From NCBI RefSeq assembly GCF_018362775.1, contig NZ_JAGYXY010000003.1:592846-656845 (forward strand): a DNA stretch of 64,000 nt, given 5' to 3'. This document shows, piece after piece, positions 53,588 to 62,300 of this stretch (its first letter is position 1; the number at the start of each line of letters is the position of its first letter). The position numbers were made by a program, and so were the translations under genes. The stretch is from Alistipes montrealensis. GTDB taxonomy: Bacteria > Bacteroidota > Bacteroidia > Bacteroidales > Rikenellaceae. Below the pieces are notes generated by a model. The model saw nothing but the letters and a program-made list of their open reading frames with translations. It was not told the origin of the DNA and did not search any database.

Positions 53588-54690
53588 TTAGTCAAATCGT
53601 ATTTTATATGCCTGACCGTCAGGCCTATGTATCCAGATCGAGCTTATTCCATTCGTAGATGAATTATATCTGGTTACATATGTGCCATCAGCCAAGCGAA
53701 AAGTTTTTTCGCTTGTTCTGACTCCCCCTTCAACGAGAGACGAGAAAGTTTTCTCAATATTACCACCTTTAATTACAGCTTGTCTTACACCGCCTGCTTT
53801 GCGTTCCAGTTTTCCGACAGTTACAATAAATTTATCAATTTTGGCCGTGGCTTTTGCAATCTTAGTAGTGGCTACCGACATTTTTACGTATCCGACGAAT
53901 CGACTGCTTTGTCCTATAGTTACATAAAACGCCGCCCCCTCTAAAGCTCCCAACACCAGATTTCCGGCATATGCACCCCATCTTCCATCTGCCGCAGCTT
54001 GCTGTGCTGCATCATTGAAAGAAACCATAGGAAGCATATAATATGCTATTGTGTTAATTGTTGTTCCACAACGTTCCGTAATAACTACCGGTTCGATTTT
54101 GTTAACTACTAGCGTATCTTCTGCCTGTAATCCAAAATGATCGACAAATCTTGTTGGATTATTATTACAGAATGCAAACGGGCTGAAACCAGGAGTTGCT
54201 TCCGCCAACGGATCGTTCCCGTTCCAACCCAGACGATACTTCGAATCCAGCATCCTCGCGCCGTAATCCGTATACGGCACATCGACAAACGACTGTGTCT
54301 CCTTGCCGTTGTAACGGTAGCGGTTGTCCGACAGTTCGCCTGCGTTCCACCGAAGGCCGAAAGGATAGTAGTCGTTGCGTTCGATAACCTCCCCGTCGTT
54401 ATTGACAACTGCCCGCACGCTCCCCAAATGGTCTGTCACAAAATAATGAGACTCGATCCCGTTGGAAGTGACGATAAAACGACCGCCGTTAAAAGCTGCG
54501 CTTTCCAGCGATAAATCGCCGTTCCGGGAACCATATACCAAAGAACCGAGGTAATAAAGCCCGTTGCCGTCGGCATCCGTCGCCGAGAGTTTCGTGCCAT
54601 CCGAAAGATAAGAATATTTTGCCACGATTGTAGCGCCGCGAAGCACTTTTTCGGTAAGGTTCAGCGAATTATAGGTAGTATTAAAATTAT
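53588..54690 (-). pseudogene. Displaced RHS C-terminal toxin cassette 2 (no 5' end)
   Basis: The frame is open from about 54690 without an ATG (first in-frame start is a GTG at 54646) and enters RHS-core sequence (NSLNLTEKVLRGATIVAKYS). After GARMLDSKYRLGWNGNDPLA and FAFCNNNPTRFVDHFGLQ follows a toxin tail of about 200 residues with one hydrophobic region (VLGALEGAAFYVTIG), a Lys-rich helix and a small C-terminal beta domain (TFRLADGTYVTRYNSSTNGI, ending KIRFD). The ending recalls small RNase-type toxins of polymorphic systems, but I cannot name the family. A terminator stands right upstream, so expression from its present place is unlikely. Confidence 0.8.
54234..54652 (-). repeat. RHS-core DNA repeat, copy B
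   Basis: Matches copy A over its whole length with only a few differences and extends further upstream, sharing GCCACGATTGTA.CGCCGCGA with copy C at about 60421-60442. Confidence 0.9.
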
Positions 54691-54702
54691 TAAGGTGCTT
54701 TT

Positions 54703-54741
54703 ATAAAAAATGGTCTCACGCATGTTTTTACGTAAGACCAT
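54703..54741 (-). terminator. Terminator after the 54765 gene
   Basis: The stem TGGTCTTACG / CGTGAGACCA (one mismatch) is followed by TTTTTTAT on the minus strand. It isolates the RHS cassette 2 from upstream transcription. Confidence 0.85.
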
Positions 54742-54764
54742 AACAATTTCAGGCTACCTAAAAT

Positions 54765-55091
54765 TTATTGACGAAAGACTTGAATATAATCCGATGTACC
54801 CATTATTAAATCTTCAATAACAATAACAATCCATTTGAAATTTAATATTACGTAGGCCAAAAACAGAACATAAATTATTATGATTGTTATTTTATGATTT
54901 CGTATCCATTTTTTATGAATTAAAATATCAATAGTAAATGATAATACGACAATTAAGGGGGCAACAATCAGCGCATCAACAATAAACACAAGGGGAGTTT
55001 CCGAAATATCTGGAATTAAAAAGAAAGCTATAATCATAGATAAACATAACCATGAAAATAGAACCATCAATGTTCTTGTAATTGGATTCAT
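54765..55091 (-). CDS. Membrane immunity protein candidate for a lipase-type toxin
   Basis: A 108-residue protein with three hydrophobic segments and a basic loop (IHKKWIRNHK). Its position, 12 bp after a remnant of a lipase-type toxin tail (55104-55375), parallels the 59010 membrane gene after the intact lipase toxin. The two proteins share size and topology but no obvious sequence identity. I infer protection against a membrane-damaging lipase. The family is not recognised. Confidence 0.65.
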   Translation of the reverse strand: MNPITRTLMVLFSWLCLSMIIAFFLIPDISETPLVFIVDALIVAPLIVVLSFTIDILIHKKWIRNHKITIIIIYVLFLAYVILNFKWIVIVIEDLIMGTSDYIQVFRQ

Positions 55092-55103
55092 CCTATTTAA
55101 ATT

Positions 55104-55375
55104 TTAATACGACTTTATTACCCCGTTTACTATTTTGTAATTCCCAGTCGGAAGTTTCCAGATTTGCTGCCAGAAACTTGATAATCGATGCCCTTGGTTA
55201 TCATCATCCTCAGTACTCATGAAATCGGCTCCTTCCATTGGCATATCAAGCGCAAGACGATCTTTCGAATGAGAAAATTGAAGTGTATATATACCTTCTA
55301 CGGCTGTTTGCTTTGTCGGCTGAAATGGCGCAAAATCAGCCTCAAAAGCAATAATATCTCTATTTAAACCTCTTT
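55104..55375 (-). pseudogene. Remnant of a second lipase-type RHS toxin tail
   Basis: The minus strand encodes about 88 residues up to a stop at 55104: IIAFEADFAPFQP, then GIYTLQFSHSKDRLALDMPM and HRLSSFWQQIWKLPTGNYKI. This matches the end of the RHS2 lipase toxin (ISLVADFDPYQAS, DIYTLQFTHIGGLADQ, HRIMSFWNDVFKLPQGTYIK) at roughly 45% identity. The catalytic Ser region is missing: upstream the frame breaks at 55375, where a block identical to the 5' end of the 57285 gene is fused in another frame. This is a recombination scar. Confidence 0.85.
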
Positions 55376-55462
55376 TTTCCAGTTATCCATAATCGTCGTT
55401 TTATGATACAAATACAGTAGATATTTTAGGCACTCCATTATCAACAAAACCTCTGACTATCA

Positions 55463-55936
55463 CTATAAATTATTATTTATCCTCAGTATTTCACGTTTCT
55501 CCTTGGCCTGTTCCGCTTTCTTCGCATCATTCACACCGGAAACATAAAACATCAATCCGATGACAGTCCCAATGGAAACAGCGACATAAATAAACATCTT
55601 CGTCCTATTCCCCAATCGTTTTTTCTCGGGGAGCGCATTGTGTCGGTCAACGATACTATCGATTTTTCGTTCATAGAAAATCGTGTTGAATATCGTAAAA
55701 CCGACAAAAATGCCGACATCAATCCATATTGAATAGGAAATATTCAGATCAAAAATCAGAATTATAGATCGCCATATTACCTCAAAATTAATGCATTGCA
55801 AAAAGGCCAGATTTACGCTCGCAGCACCCTCCGCATCTCCCCTACCTGTCAGGAATCTGCTTTTCGAAGTATATACATATATCCACAGATAAAGAGATTC
55901 AAAAAATGAGAGTTTCGGATATTGCAGATTCTTCAT
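55463..55936 (-). CDS. Membrane protein, copy 2 of 3
   Basis: A 157-residue four-segment membrane protein; the most divergent of the three copies (for example NTIFYERKIDSIVDRHNALP against NVIFYERRLDSIAERHNALP). The N-terminus MKN.QYPKLSFFES and the C-terminal third are almost invariant. It follows the 56001 gene by 64 bp, in the same order as in the other duplicated block. Role unknown. Confidence 0.7.
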   Translation of the reverse strand: MKNLQYPKLSFFESLYLWIYVYTSKSRFLTGRGDAEGAASVNLAFLQCINFEVIWRSIILIFDLNISYSIWIDVGIFVGFTIFNTIFYERKIDSIVDRHNALPEKKRLGNRTKMFIYVAVSIGTVIGLMFYVSGVNDAKKAEQAKEKREILRINNNL

Positions 55937-56000
55937 ATTACATTATATTACATAAATCTCCACTCAGTACTGAATAACAACTGCTCTCCAACCCCGGCCG

Positions 56001-56471
56001 TTATTCCGACTTTAAAGCAGTCGAATAGTCCATAATAATACGTTCCAATTCCGGAATATCATGACGCGCCGGATCATCCTTAGCAACATCGTGAATCAAC
56101 TCATCCAGGCGGCTGTGGACCAACTCGTATTCATCCCGGTTCCTGATGGAACCTCGCTTTATAATCGTCTGAAGTTTTTTCAAGCGTTTCTTTTCAACTT
56201 CTTCTACATTAATACCAACCTCAGCCTCAATACGTCTGTTAATCTCACGACGATATTCCAGAGGATATTCATTAATTTCGACCGTCAGCTCCCGATCCAA
56301 CCTGTGCAAATATCGCTCATTGTTAGATTTATACGCATCTTCATACAACGCAGCAACTTCTTTTATAATTTCATGGGATTCTTCATCCTGAGTATCCAAA
56401 ATATAATGAAAATATGCATAAAACCGCTTTCGATAATAATCCATTTTTTCAGAATTTACTTCTTTTTTCAT
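56001..56471 (-). CDS. Helical cytoplasmic protein, immunity candidate (intact copy)
   Basis: A 156-residue, strongly charged helical protein (MDYYRKRFYAYFHYILDTQD, INEYPLEYRREINRRIEAEV, ELERIIMDYSTALKSE). Its start lies about 10 bp after the stop of a toxin-tail remnant at 56480-56640, so it should be that toxin's immunity protein. A second copy with a frameshift is at 58420-58876. The family is not recognised. Confidence 0.68.
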   Translation of the reverse strand: MKKEVNSEKMDYYRKRFYAYFHYILDTQDEESHEIIKEVAALYEDAYKSNNERYLHRLDRELTVEINEYPLEYRREINRRIEAEVGINVEEVEKKRLKKLQTIIKRGSIRNRDEYELVHSRLDELIHDVAKDDPARHDIPELERIIMDYSTALKSE

Positions 56472-56479
56472 ATCAATTA

Positions 56480-56640
56480 GTTAAATTTATTTACTTGGCA
56501 ATGGTCCAAATATCGAATATGCGGCATTCATATATATCGGTCGATTCGGATTTGTCGGAGAAATTCCATTTATCCAATTCAGCGTTTGCCCTCCTTTCAA
56601 TAAAGGGTCTCCAAAGAAGTCAATTCATTGCTGCTACGGC
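56480..56640 (-). pseudogene. Remnant of another RHS toxin tail
   Basis: On the minus strand about 40 residues are readable to the stop before the 56001 gene: IDFFGDPLLKGGQTLNWING, then NPNRPIYMNAAYSIFGPLPS. A Gln-stop just before (QQ then TGA) matches QQWIDFF at about 58905-58925, so one Trp codon became a stop. The piece is too short to classify. It belongs to the same toxin type as the trace before the 58420 gene. Confidence 0.65.
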
Positions 56641-56689
56641 TTCTAATGCAGATTGTAAACAAGCAACATTCAGTATTAGATTTATTATA

Positions 56690-57214
56690 TTAATGAGTTG
56701 CCGACAAGTCGTATTTAATATAATTTTGCATAGCAACCCCTAAAACTGATTTTTCAGATAACTCATGAAATACACTACTATTAATCACGGCTAAATCATT
56801 TTCACGTAAAAGACCTCTATCTCTCAAACAAAATAGAGTATATCCCCATCTATATAATATATTTTCAGGATGTTTAATATATAATGTCTGCATATAACGT
56901 TTTAGATCATCCATCGTTAAATCCAGAAACCACTCCGACATTGAGGCTATAAAACAAACATAAAACAAATATTTATCATCGTTTTTATATATATCCGAGG
57001 CCTGTTTATAACATTGCTTTATTTCCATTTCATATAAACGAAAATACTCCTTATTATCAGCAACATCCACCAAGTAGTACATATAAATATACAATAAATT
57101 CAAGTACATGTCCATATCATTGGAATGCCGTAATTCACCTTTCAGATAGTTGACACATCCGATCCAATCATCTCTATCAAACCGTCGCTCAACCTCTTTT
57201 CTCCAGTTAATCAT
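56690..57214 (-). CDS. Helical repeat-like protein, copy 1 (immunity candidate)
   Basis: A 174-residue protein that resembles short TPR-like helical hairpins: WRKEVERRFDRDDWIGCVNY, MYLNLLYIYMYYLVDVADNK, YLFYVCFIASMSEWFLDLTM, YRWGYTLFCLRDRGLL. Its paralogue at 57285-57809 is about 55% identical and stands 70 bp upstream on the same strand. Tandem pairs of small cytoplasmic proteins in such arrays are usually immunity genes for toxin variants. No toxin tail is attached to either of them now. Confidence 0.68.
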   Translation of the reverse strand: MINWRKEVERRFDRDDWIGCVNYLKGELRHSNDMDMYLNLLYIYMYYLVDVADNKEYFRLYEMEIKQCYKQASDIYKNDDKYLFYVCFIASMSEWFLDLTMDDLKRYMQTLYIKHPENILYRWGYTLFCLRDRGLLRENDLAVINSSVFHELSEKSVLGVAMQNYIKYDLSATH

Positions 57215-57284
57215 AATTCAATTATTCCGAAAGGTCAATCGTTCTAACATCTCTAATCAGACAGCACGCACAATACGATAAATC

Positions 57285-57809
57285 TTATATCCCCGAGGTC
57301 CTATATTTTATACCATTCAATATATAAGTCCCCAACAAAGACCGATTTGACAATTCATTAACAACATCTATATTATTAATTATGGCCCAACAATATTGGG
57401 TCGATAATTTTTCATCATTCATGCAAAATAAGCTATACCCCCATTTAAACAATAGATTATCAGGATGTCTCCGATATATCGTCTGCATAAATTGTTTTAT
57501 ATCCTTCATGGTTAAGTCCATGAACCATTCCGACATTGAGGCTATAAAACAAATATAAAACAGATATTCATCATTATCTGCGTAAATATCGGAAGAGCGC
57601 TTGTAGTACAGCATTAATTCATTTTGATAAATATCCCAATACGCCTGATTATCCTTGACTTCAACTAAATAATACATATAAACATATAGTATGTTTAAAT
57701 ATAAATCCATATCATCGGACTGATTTATTTTTTCTTTCAGAAAATTAATACATCCTGTCCAATTCTCTTTATCGAAACGTTGTCCCAATTCTTTTTTCCA
57801 GTTATCCAT
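57285..57809 (-). CDS. Helical repeat-like protein, copy 2 (immunity candidate)
   Basis: A 174-residue paralogue of the 56690 product: start MDNWKKELGQRFDKENWTGC, then the same YIYMYYLVEV and ICFIASMSEWFMDLTM blocks. I chose the ATG at 57809, because it aligns with the paralogue and because the duplicated fragment at 55375-55396 preserves exactly this start; the longer frame adds 19 unlikely residues. Function by context only: a member of an immunity array. Confidence 0.7.
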   Translation of the reverse strand: MDNWKKELGQRFDKENWTGCINFLKEKINQSDDMDLYLNILYVYMYYLVEVKDNQAYWDIYQNELMLYYKRSSDIYADNDEYLFYICFIASMSEWFMDLTMKDIKQFMQTIYRRHPDNLLFKWGYSLFCMNDEKLSTQYCWAIINNIDVVNELSNRSLLGTYILNGIKYRTSGI

Positions 57810-57881
57810 AATCGTTGTTTTATGGTACAAATACAGTAGATATTTTAGGCACTCCATTATCAACAAAACCTCTGACTATCA

Positions 57882-58355
57882 CTATAAATTATTATTTATC
57901 CTCAGTATTTCACGTTTCTCCTTGGCCTGTTCCGCTTTCTTCGCATCATTCACACCGGAGACATAAAACATCAATCCGATGACAGTCCCAATAGAAACAA
58001 CGACATAAATAAACATCCTCGTCCTGTTCCCCAATCGTTTTTTCTCGGGAAGTGCATTGTGTCTTTCTGCAATACTGTCGAGTCGCCGTTCATAAAAGAT
58101 CACATTGAATATTATCAAACAGGCTAAGATACCAACATCCACCCACTTAGAATAAGTAATATTCAAATGGAAGATCACGATTATCGATCGCCATATTACC
58201 TCAAAATTACAAAACTGGAAAAATGCTAAATATACACCGGGAGGCCCTTCAGCAGAGCCCCTCCCGGAAAGAAATTTATATTTTATAGTGTATATGTAGA
58301 TCCAAATATACACGGACTCAAAAAATGAAAGTTTCGGATATTGCAGATTCTTCAT
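57882..58355 (-). CDS. Membrane protein, copy 3 of 3
   Basis: A 157-residue membrane protein, differing from copy 1 (50740-51213) at about a dozen positions, mostly at the C-terminus (ILRINNNL as in copy 2, against ILRIIRPE), and from copy 2 mainly in the first 100 residues. It is therefore a mosaic of the other two. It has four hydrophobic segments and a conserved NDAKKAEQAKEKREI tail. Possible membrane immunity protein; role unknown. Confidence 0.7.
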   Translation of the reverse strand: MKNLQYPKLSFFESVYIWIYIYTIKYKFLSGRGSAEGPPGVYLAFFQFCNFEVIWRSIIVIFHLNITYSKWVDVGILACLIIFNVIFYERRLDSIAERHNALPEKKRLGNRTRMFIYVVVSIGTVIGLMFYVSGVNDAKKAEQAKEKREILRINNNL

Positions 58356-58419
58356 ATTACATTATATTACATAAATCTCCACTCAGCACTGAATAACAAC
58401 GGCTCTCCAACCCCCTCCG

Positions 58420-58876
58420 TTATTCTGACTTTAAAGCAGTCGAATAGTCCATAATAATACGTTCCAATTCCGGAATATCATGACGCACCGGATCATCCTT
58501 AGCAACATCGTGGATCAACTCATCCAGGCGGCTGTGGACCAACTCGTATTCATCCCGGTTCCTGATGAAACCCCGCTTTATGATCGTCTGAAGTTTTTTC
58601 AAGCGTTTCTTTTCAACTTCTTCTGCATTAATACCAACCTCAGTCTCAATACGGCTGTTAATCTCACGACGATATTCCAGAGGATATTCATTAATAGATA
58701 TAGTAATTTCCCTATCAAGCACTTTAAAATATTTCAGATCTTTTTTTTTCAAAAGCAGCATCAAATCCGGCTTTCCAGGTATTATTCATATATATTTTAG
58801 TATCTTCCCCCTCTAAAATAGACAAAGCATTATAAAAAGCATAAAACCGTTTTCTATAATAATCTAGTTCATCCAT
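58420..58876 (-). pseudogene. Frameshifted copy of the helical immunity candidate
   Basis: From the ATG at 58876 the frame reads MDELDYYRKRFYAFYNALSI and continues to a tract of nine A (58741-58749, T on the plus strand), after which it is out of phase and stops. The rest, KDLKYFKVLDREITISINEY to DYSTALKSE, continues in another frame and is over 90% identical to the 56001 product. With eight A the gene would be whole. The tract makes phase variation possible; a simple inactivating mutation or a sequencing error are alternatives. Confidence 0.8.
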
Positions 58877-58889
58877 AATATAAATTAGG

Positions 58890-58945
58890 TTAAAATTTTC
58901 ACTTAACAGGCAAAAGAAATCAATCCATTGCTGTTCCCGACCGCG
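58890..58945 (-). pseudogene. Trace of an RHS toxin tail
   Basis: EQQWIDFF can be read on the minus strand just before the frameshifted immunity gene, parallel to the remnant at 56480-56640. Only about ten residues support it. The remainder of 58877-59009 shows nothing else. Confidence 0.45.
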
Positions 58946-59009
58946 GTGGGCATCTTGGTAGATTAGATTAGGAGTTGCCGCTGTCCTGGCTCTGTTAAGA
59001 CTCTAAAAA

Positions 59010-59315
59010 CTATATAATCCAAATGATTAGATATATTAAGGTAATACCGAATAATACCCAACCGCTAATCCTCAGGTATTGCGATATAGAATAATCGGTC
59101 TTTTTAAAATATCTTACATATAGTAAAAGGGTTATAAGATATATCGCCCATATTTTCAATGCAATATAACCAAAAAGAACCAATTCTTCAAAGGTCCCGC
59201 CTCCACTTCCATTATAAATAATACGATACAATAGCAGGCTAAATTTTATAATATAAACCACGGTTAGAGTGATTATCAATATTTTAGAAAATATTCTCGA
59301 CAATTTATCAATCAT
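59010..59315 (-). CDS. Membrane immunity protein of the RHS2 lipase toxin
   Basis: A 101-residue protein with three hydrophobic segments (IFSKILIITLTVVYIIKFSL, YIALKIWAIYLITLLLYVRY, ISGWVLFGITLIYLIIWII). It begins 6 bp after the RHS2 stop, the position of a cognate immunity gene. Integral membrane immunity proteins are known for lipase-type effectors acting on the inner membrane, so the match of toxin and immunity type is good. The family is not recognised. Confidence 0.75.
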   Translation of the reverse strand: MIDKLSRIFSKILIITLTVVYIIKFSLLLYRIIYNGSGGGTFEELVLFGYIALKIWAIYLITLLLYVRYFKKTDYSISQYLRISGWVLFGITLIYLIIWII

Positions 59316-59321
59316 AAGCCA

Positions 59322-62300
59322 TTAGTTTTTCCGTACCCATTTATCACCGCACTTTATATATGTTCCCTGAGGCAATTTAAATACATCGTTCCAAAAACTC
59401 ATGATTCGATGTGATTCTTCTTGATTGTCTTCAAAATAATTACTATCTGGAAGGTCTTTTTGACGCTGATCGGCAAGACCTCCAATATGAGTGAACTGCA
59501 ATGTATAAATATCGGGATTTGCGATTAATCCACTAGCTTGATATGGATCAAAATCAGCAACGAGTGAGATATATGCTTCATCTATATTATTTTCTTTAAA
59601 ATAATGTTGCAAAGCTTTTGCATATCCTTTCCCGTATGCAGCACCCATACTATGAGTAATTATTTTAATCGTTTCAACAATATGTCCATTTTCATCCGAA
59701 ATTAATTCAATAATTTCAGCAACATCTATTAATGCCTGTTGATATCCTTTCGAATATCTGATTCTAAGATCAATGGAATTTCCACCATGTTTATACAATG
59801 ACTTATAGTCATTCAATCTGGACATAACAGCCCCTGCAAAATCAGAACTCATAGTCTTATACGTTTTTCTCCAATACGCAGCTTTTCCTTGCTCATTTTT
59901 ATCTGTCGTACGACCATTAATAAAAATAACTAAATTGCCATCTGGGTCAATAGCATTAACAGGATTATTCAAACAGTATGCAAACGGACTGGCATAATAA
60001 TACTTCTCGGCCCGTTTATCCATATTTTTAAACCGACCAATCCGAGTGTCGAACATTCTGGCTCCATAGTCTAAACTTGGGAAATTCACAAAACTCTGTT
60101 CTTCTTTGCCGTTGTAACGGTAGCGGTTGTCCGACAGTTCGCCTGCGTTCCACCGAAGGCCGAACGGATAGTAGTCGTTGCGTTCGATAACCTCCCCGTC
60201 GTTATTAACAACTGCCCGCACGCTCCCCAAATGGTCTGTCACGAAATAATGAGACTCGATCCCATTGGAAGTGACGATAAAACGACCGCCGTTAAAAGCT
60301 GCGCTTTCCAGCGATAAATCGCCGTTCCGGGAACCATATACCAAAGAACCGAGGTAATAAAGCCCGTTGCCGTCGGCATCCGTCGCCGAGAGTTTCGTGC
60401 CATCCGAAAGATACGAATATTTTGCCACGATTGTATCGCCGCGAAGCACTTTTTCAATCAGATTCAGGTGGTTATATCGAATATTCAGTCCTTCCATGGG
60501 ATCGTACAGCATATTCCCGTTCACGTCGTAGACATATTCGGAACCGCTGTAAATGCTGTCTTGCCGAATCCCGGGTTCGGTCGGTTCGGTCGGTTTGTCC
60601 GGATCACCCGGACGTACGACCACGGATGGTATGTCGGGATCAATGCCGCCTCCGGGATTGGGGTCTGTGGGGTCTGTGATTCCCGGGGGAACGACGATAC
60701 CCGGACCCGGATTATCCGGACCGATCGGGCCTATGGGATCGGTGGGGTCAACGGGCTCGACAGGATCGATAACCGGAGGAATAATCACGCCCGGATTCCC
60801 GGGATCGACCGGATCGATGGGCCAGATCGGAATTCCCGGATCAATCGGGTCGGGGCGAATACCCCCGAGGGAATCTGCAGAACCCCAATTTGCGAAAGAA
60901 CGTGATCGCGGAGAAGCCTGCATATCGGAAATTGTTTTCAGCCGATTCCCGGTATAGGTATATGCAAAATTACTTTTCAATTCGCCGTGTTCATACCGAT
61001 GCAGGCTTTGGATATTGCCGTTCCGGTCGTAGGACAGGTTGCGTTCGACGAATTGATCGACTTCCAGCCCGTCGATATACTGGCGGGTATCGGTCAGACG
61101 CGATTGGCTGTCATAGGTGAAGGAATAGGTGTTTTCTTCCCCGGAATCTGCGTGGGTCCAGTTCCATTCGGTAATGTTGCCGGTGTAACTGGGGGCGACC
61201 TGTGGGTGGTGCGGAGCGTTATAAGCCAGCGTCATCGAGAACTTCTCATTCGACTTGGAGGTCAACCAGCCCCGGAGGTTGTACGACAGTTCTTCGGCAA
61301 GCAACTGGTTGTCTCCGCCATATCGACGAGTTGTCAAATTGCCCAGTTCGTCATAACCGTAGTTCATACAGGCCTCCGCCCCATCGTTCAGACACGCACT
61401 CTCGGCCAACAAACGTCCCCTGGAATCGTAGGTGAACCGCCGAATCAACACATCCTCTTCCGCATCGCGATTCTTCCGGTGGGACTCGGCACTCAAAAGC
61501 ACATTGCCGCAAAAATCATAGCGATAGCTGACCCGGTCGACACCGCCCGACTGATTCCGGATAACTGTCTGGATAACCCGACCTTTCTTATCGTAATAGA
61601 ATGCCCGCTCCACATATTCGTCTACGGAGGAATCGTTCAAAATCCGGATTTTCTCATAGGCGCGCAAACTCGATCCGGCAATATCCCCCGCCGACACAAT
61701 ATCCGGAACTTCGGCAAATTCCAACTCCGCAGGAATCAGGGACGAATCGTAGAAACACTGCGATTCCAACTGCGCCGATGGTGAATCGTAAAGCGCAGAC
61801 TCCCGGCCTTCGGCAAAAACCTCCGTCAATCCGGCACGGTCCAACGTCGTCGGAAGAATCCGACGGGTCGATTCCCGGTCAAAAGCATCATAACCGATCA
61901 ACGTCCACCGGTTACCGGCAGCCCGCAGGTTACCGTCCTGGCTCATCACCAGACGATCGCCGCGGTCATAAACCAGGTACTCGGCCGCGCGTCCGGGAAG
62001 TTTCTTTTCGATCACATTCCCCCGACCGTCGTACTTGTAAACATAACAATACTCCTGCGCGGCGGCCGCACTCTCCGGAAGAACCGATGAAGCACCCAGG
62101 CCGGCAGCGCCTTCGGGAGAAACAACCCAACGAAGACGGCCCATATCATCATATACGCTGTAAGTATCGATCGCATTACCGTTGCTATCGAACACACGGT
62201 TCAGAAGCATCAGTCCTTCCTGATTGGCGAAAACCCGGGTAACGTTCCCGTCTTCGTCCAGCGTCTGGGTTTTACATAATGTCCCTTCGGGATAATACCC

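Larger units (their letters stand above)
55373..56471 (-). repeat. Duplicated block 1: immunity gene + membrane gene + 5' end of the MDNWKK gene
   Basis: This ~1.1-kb segment has the same gene order and largely the same DNA as 57793-58876. The stretch 55373-55550 is almost base-identical to 57793-57970, and includes the start codons MDNWKK of the 57285 gene, here without the rest of that gene. One block was copied, and the shorter copy was then joined to other toxin debris. Confidence 0.85.
57793..58876 (-). repeat. Duplicated block 2 (source or sibling of 55373-56471)
   Basis: Same order as block 1: the helical immunity candidate (here frameshifted), the four-segment membrane protein, then the 5' end of the MDNWKK gene, which is complete only here. 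Identity varies along the block: highest at the two ends, lower in the first half of the membrane gene, where this block resembles 50740-51213 instead. That pattern indicates gene conversion among three copies. Confidence 0.85.

Noticed and set aside
60545..60870. Possible CRISPR-like or tandem DNA repeat
   Set aside because: The units are irregular, short and in frame with RHS2, giving Pro/Asp/Gly residues; no constant repeat with unique spacers. No CRISPR array was seen in the window.
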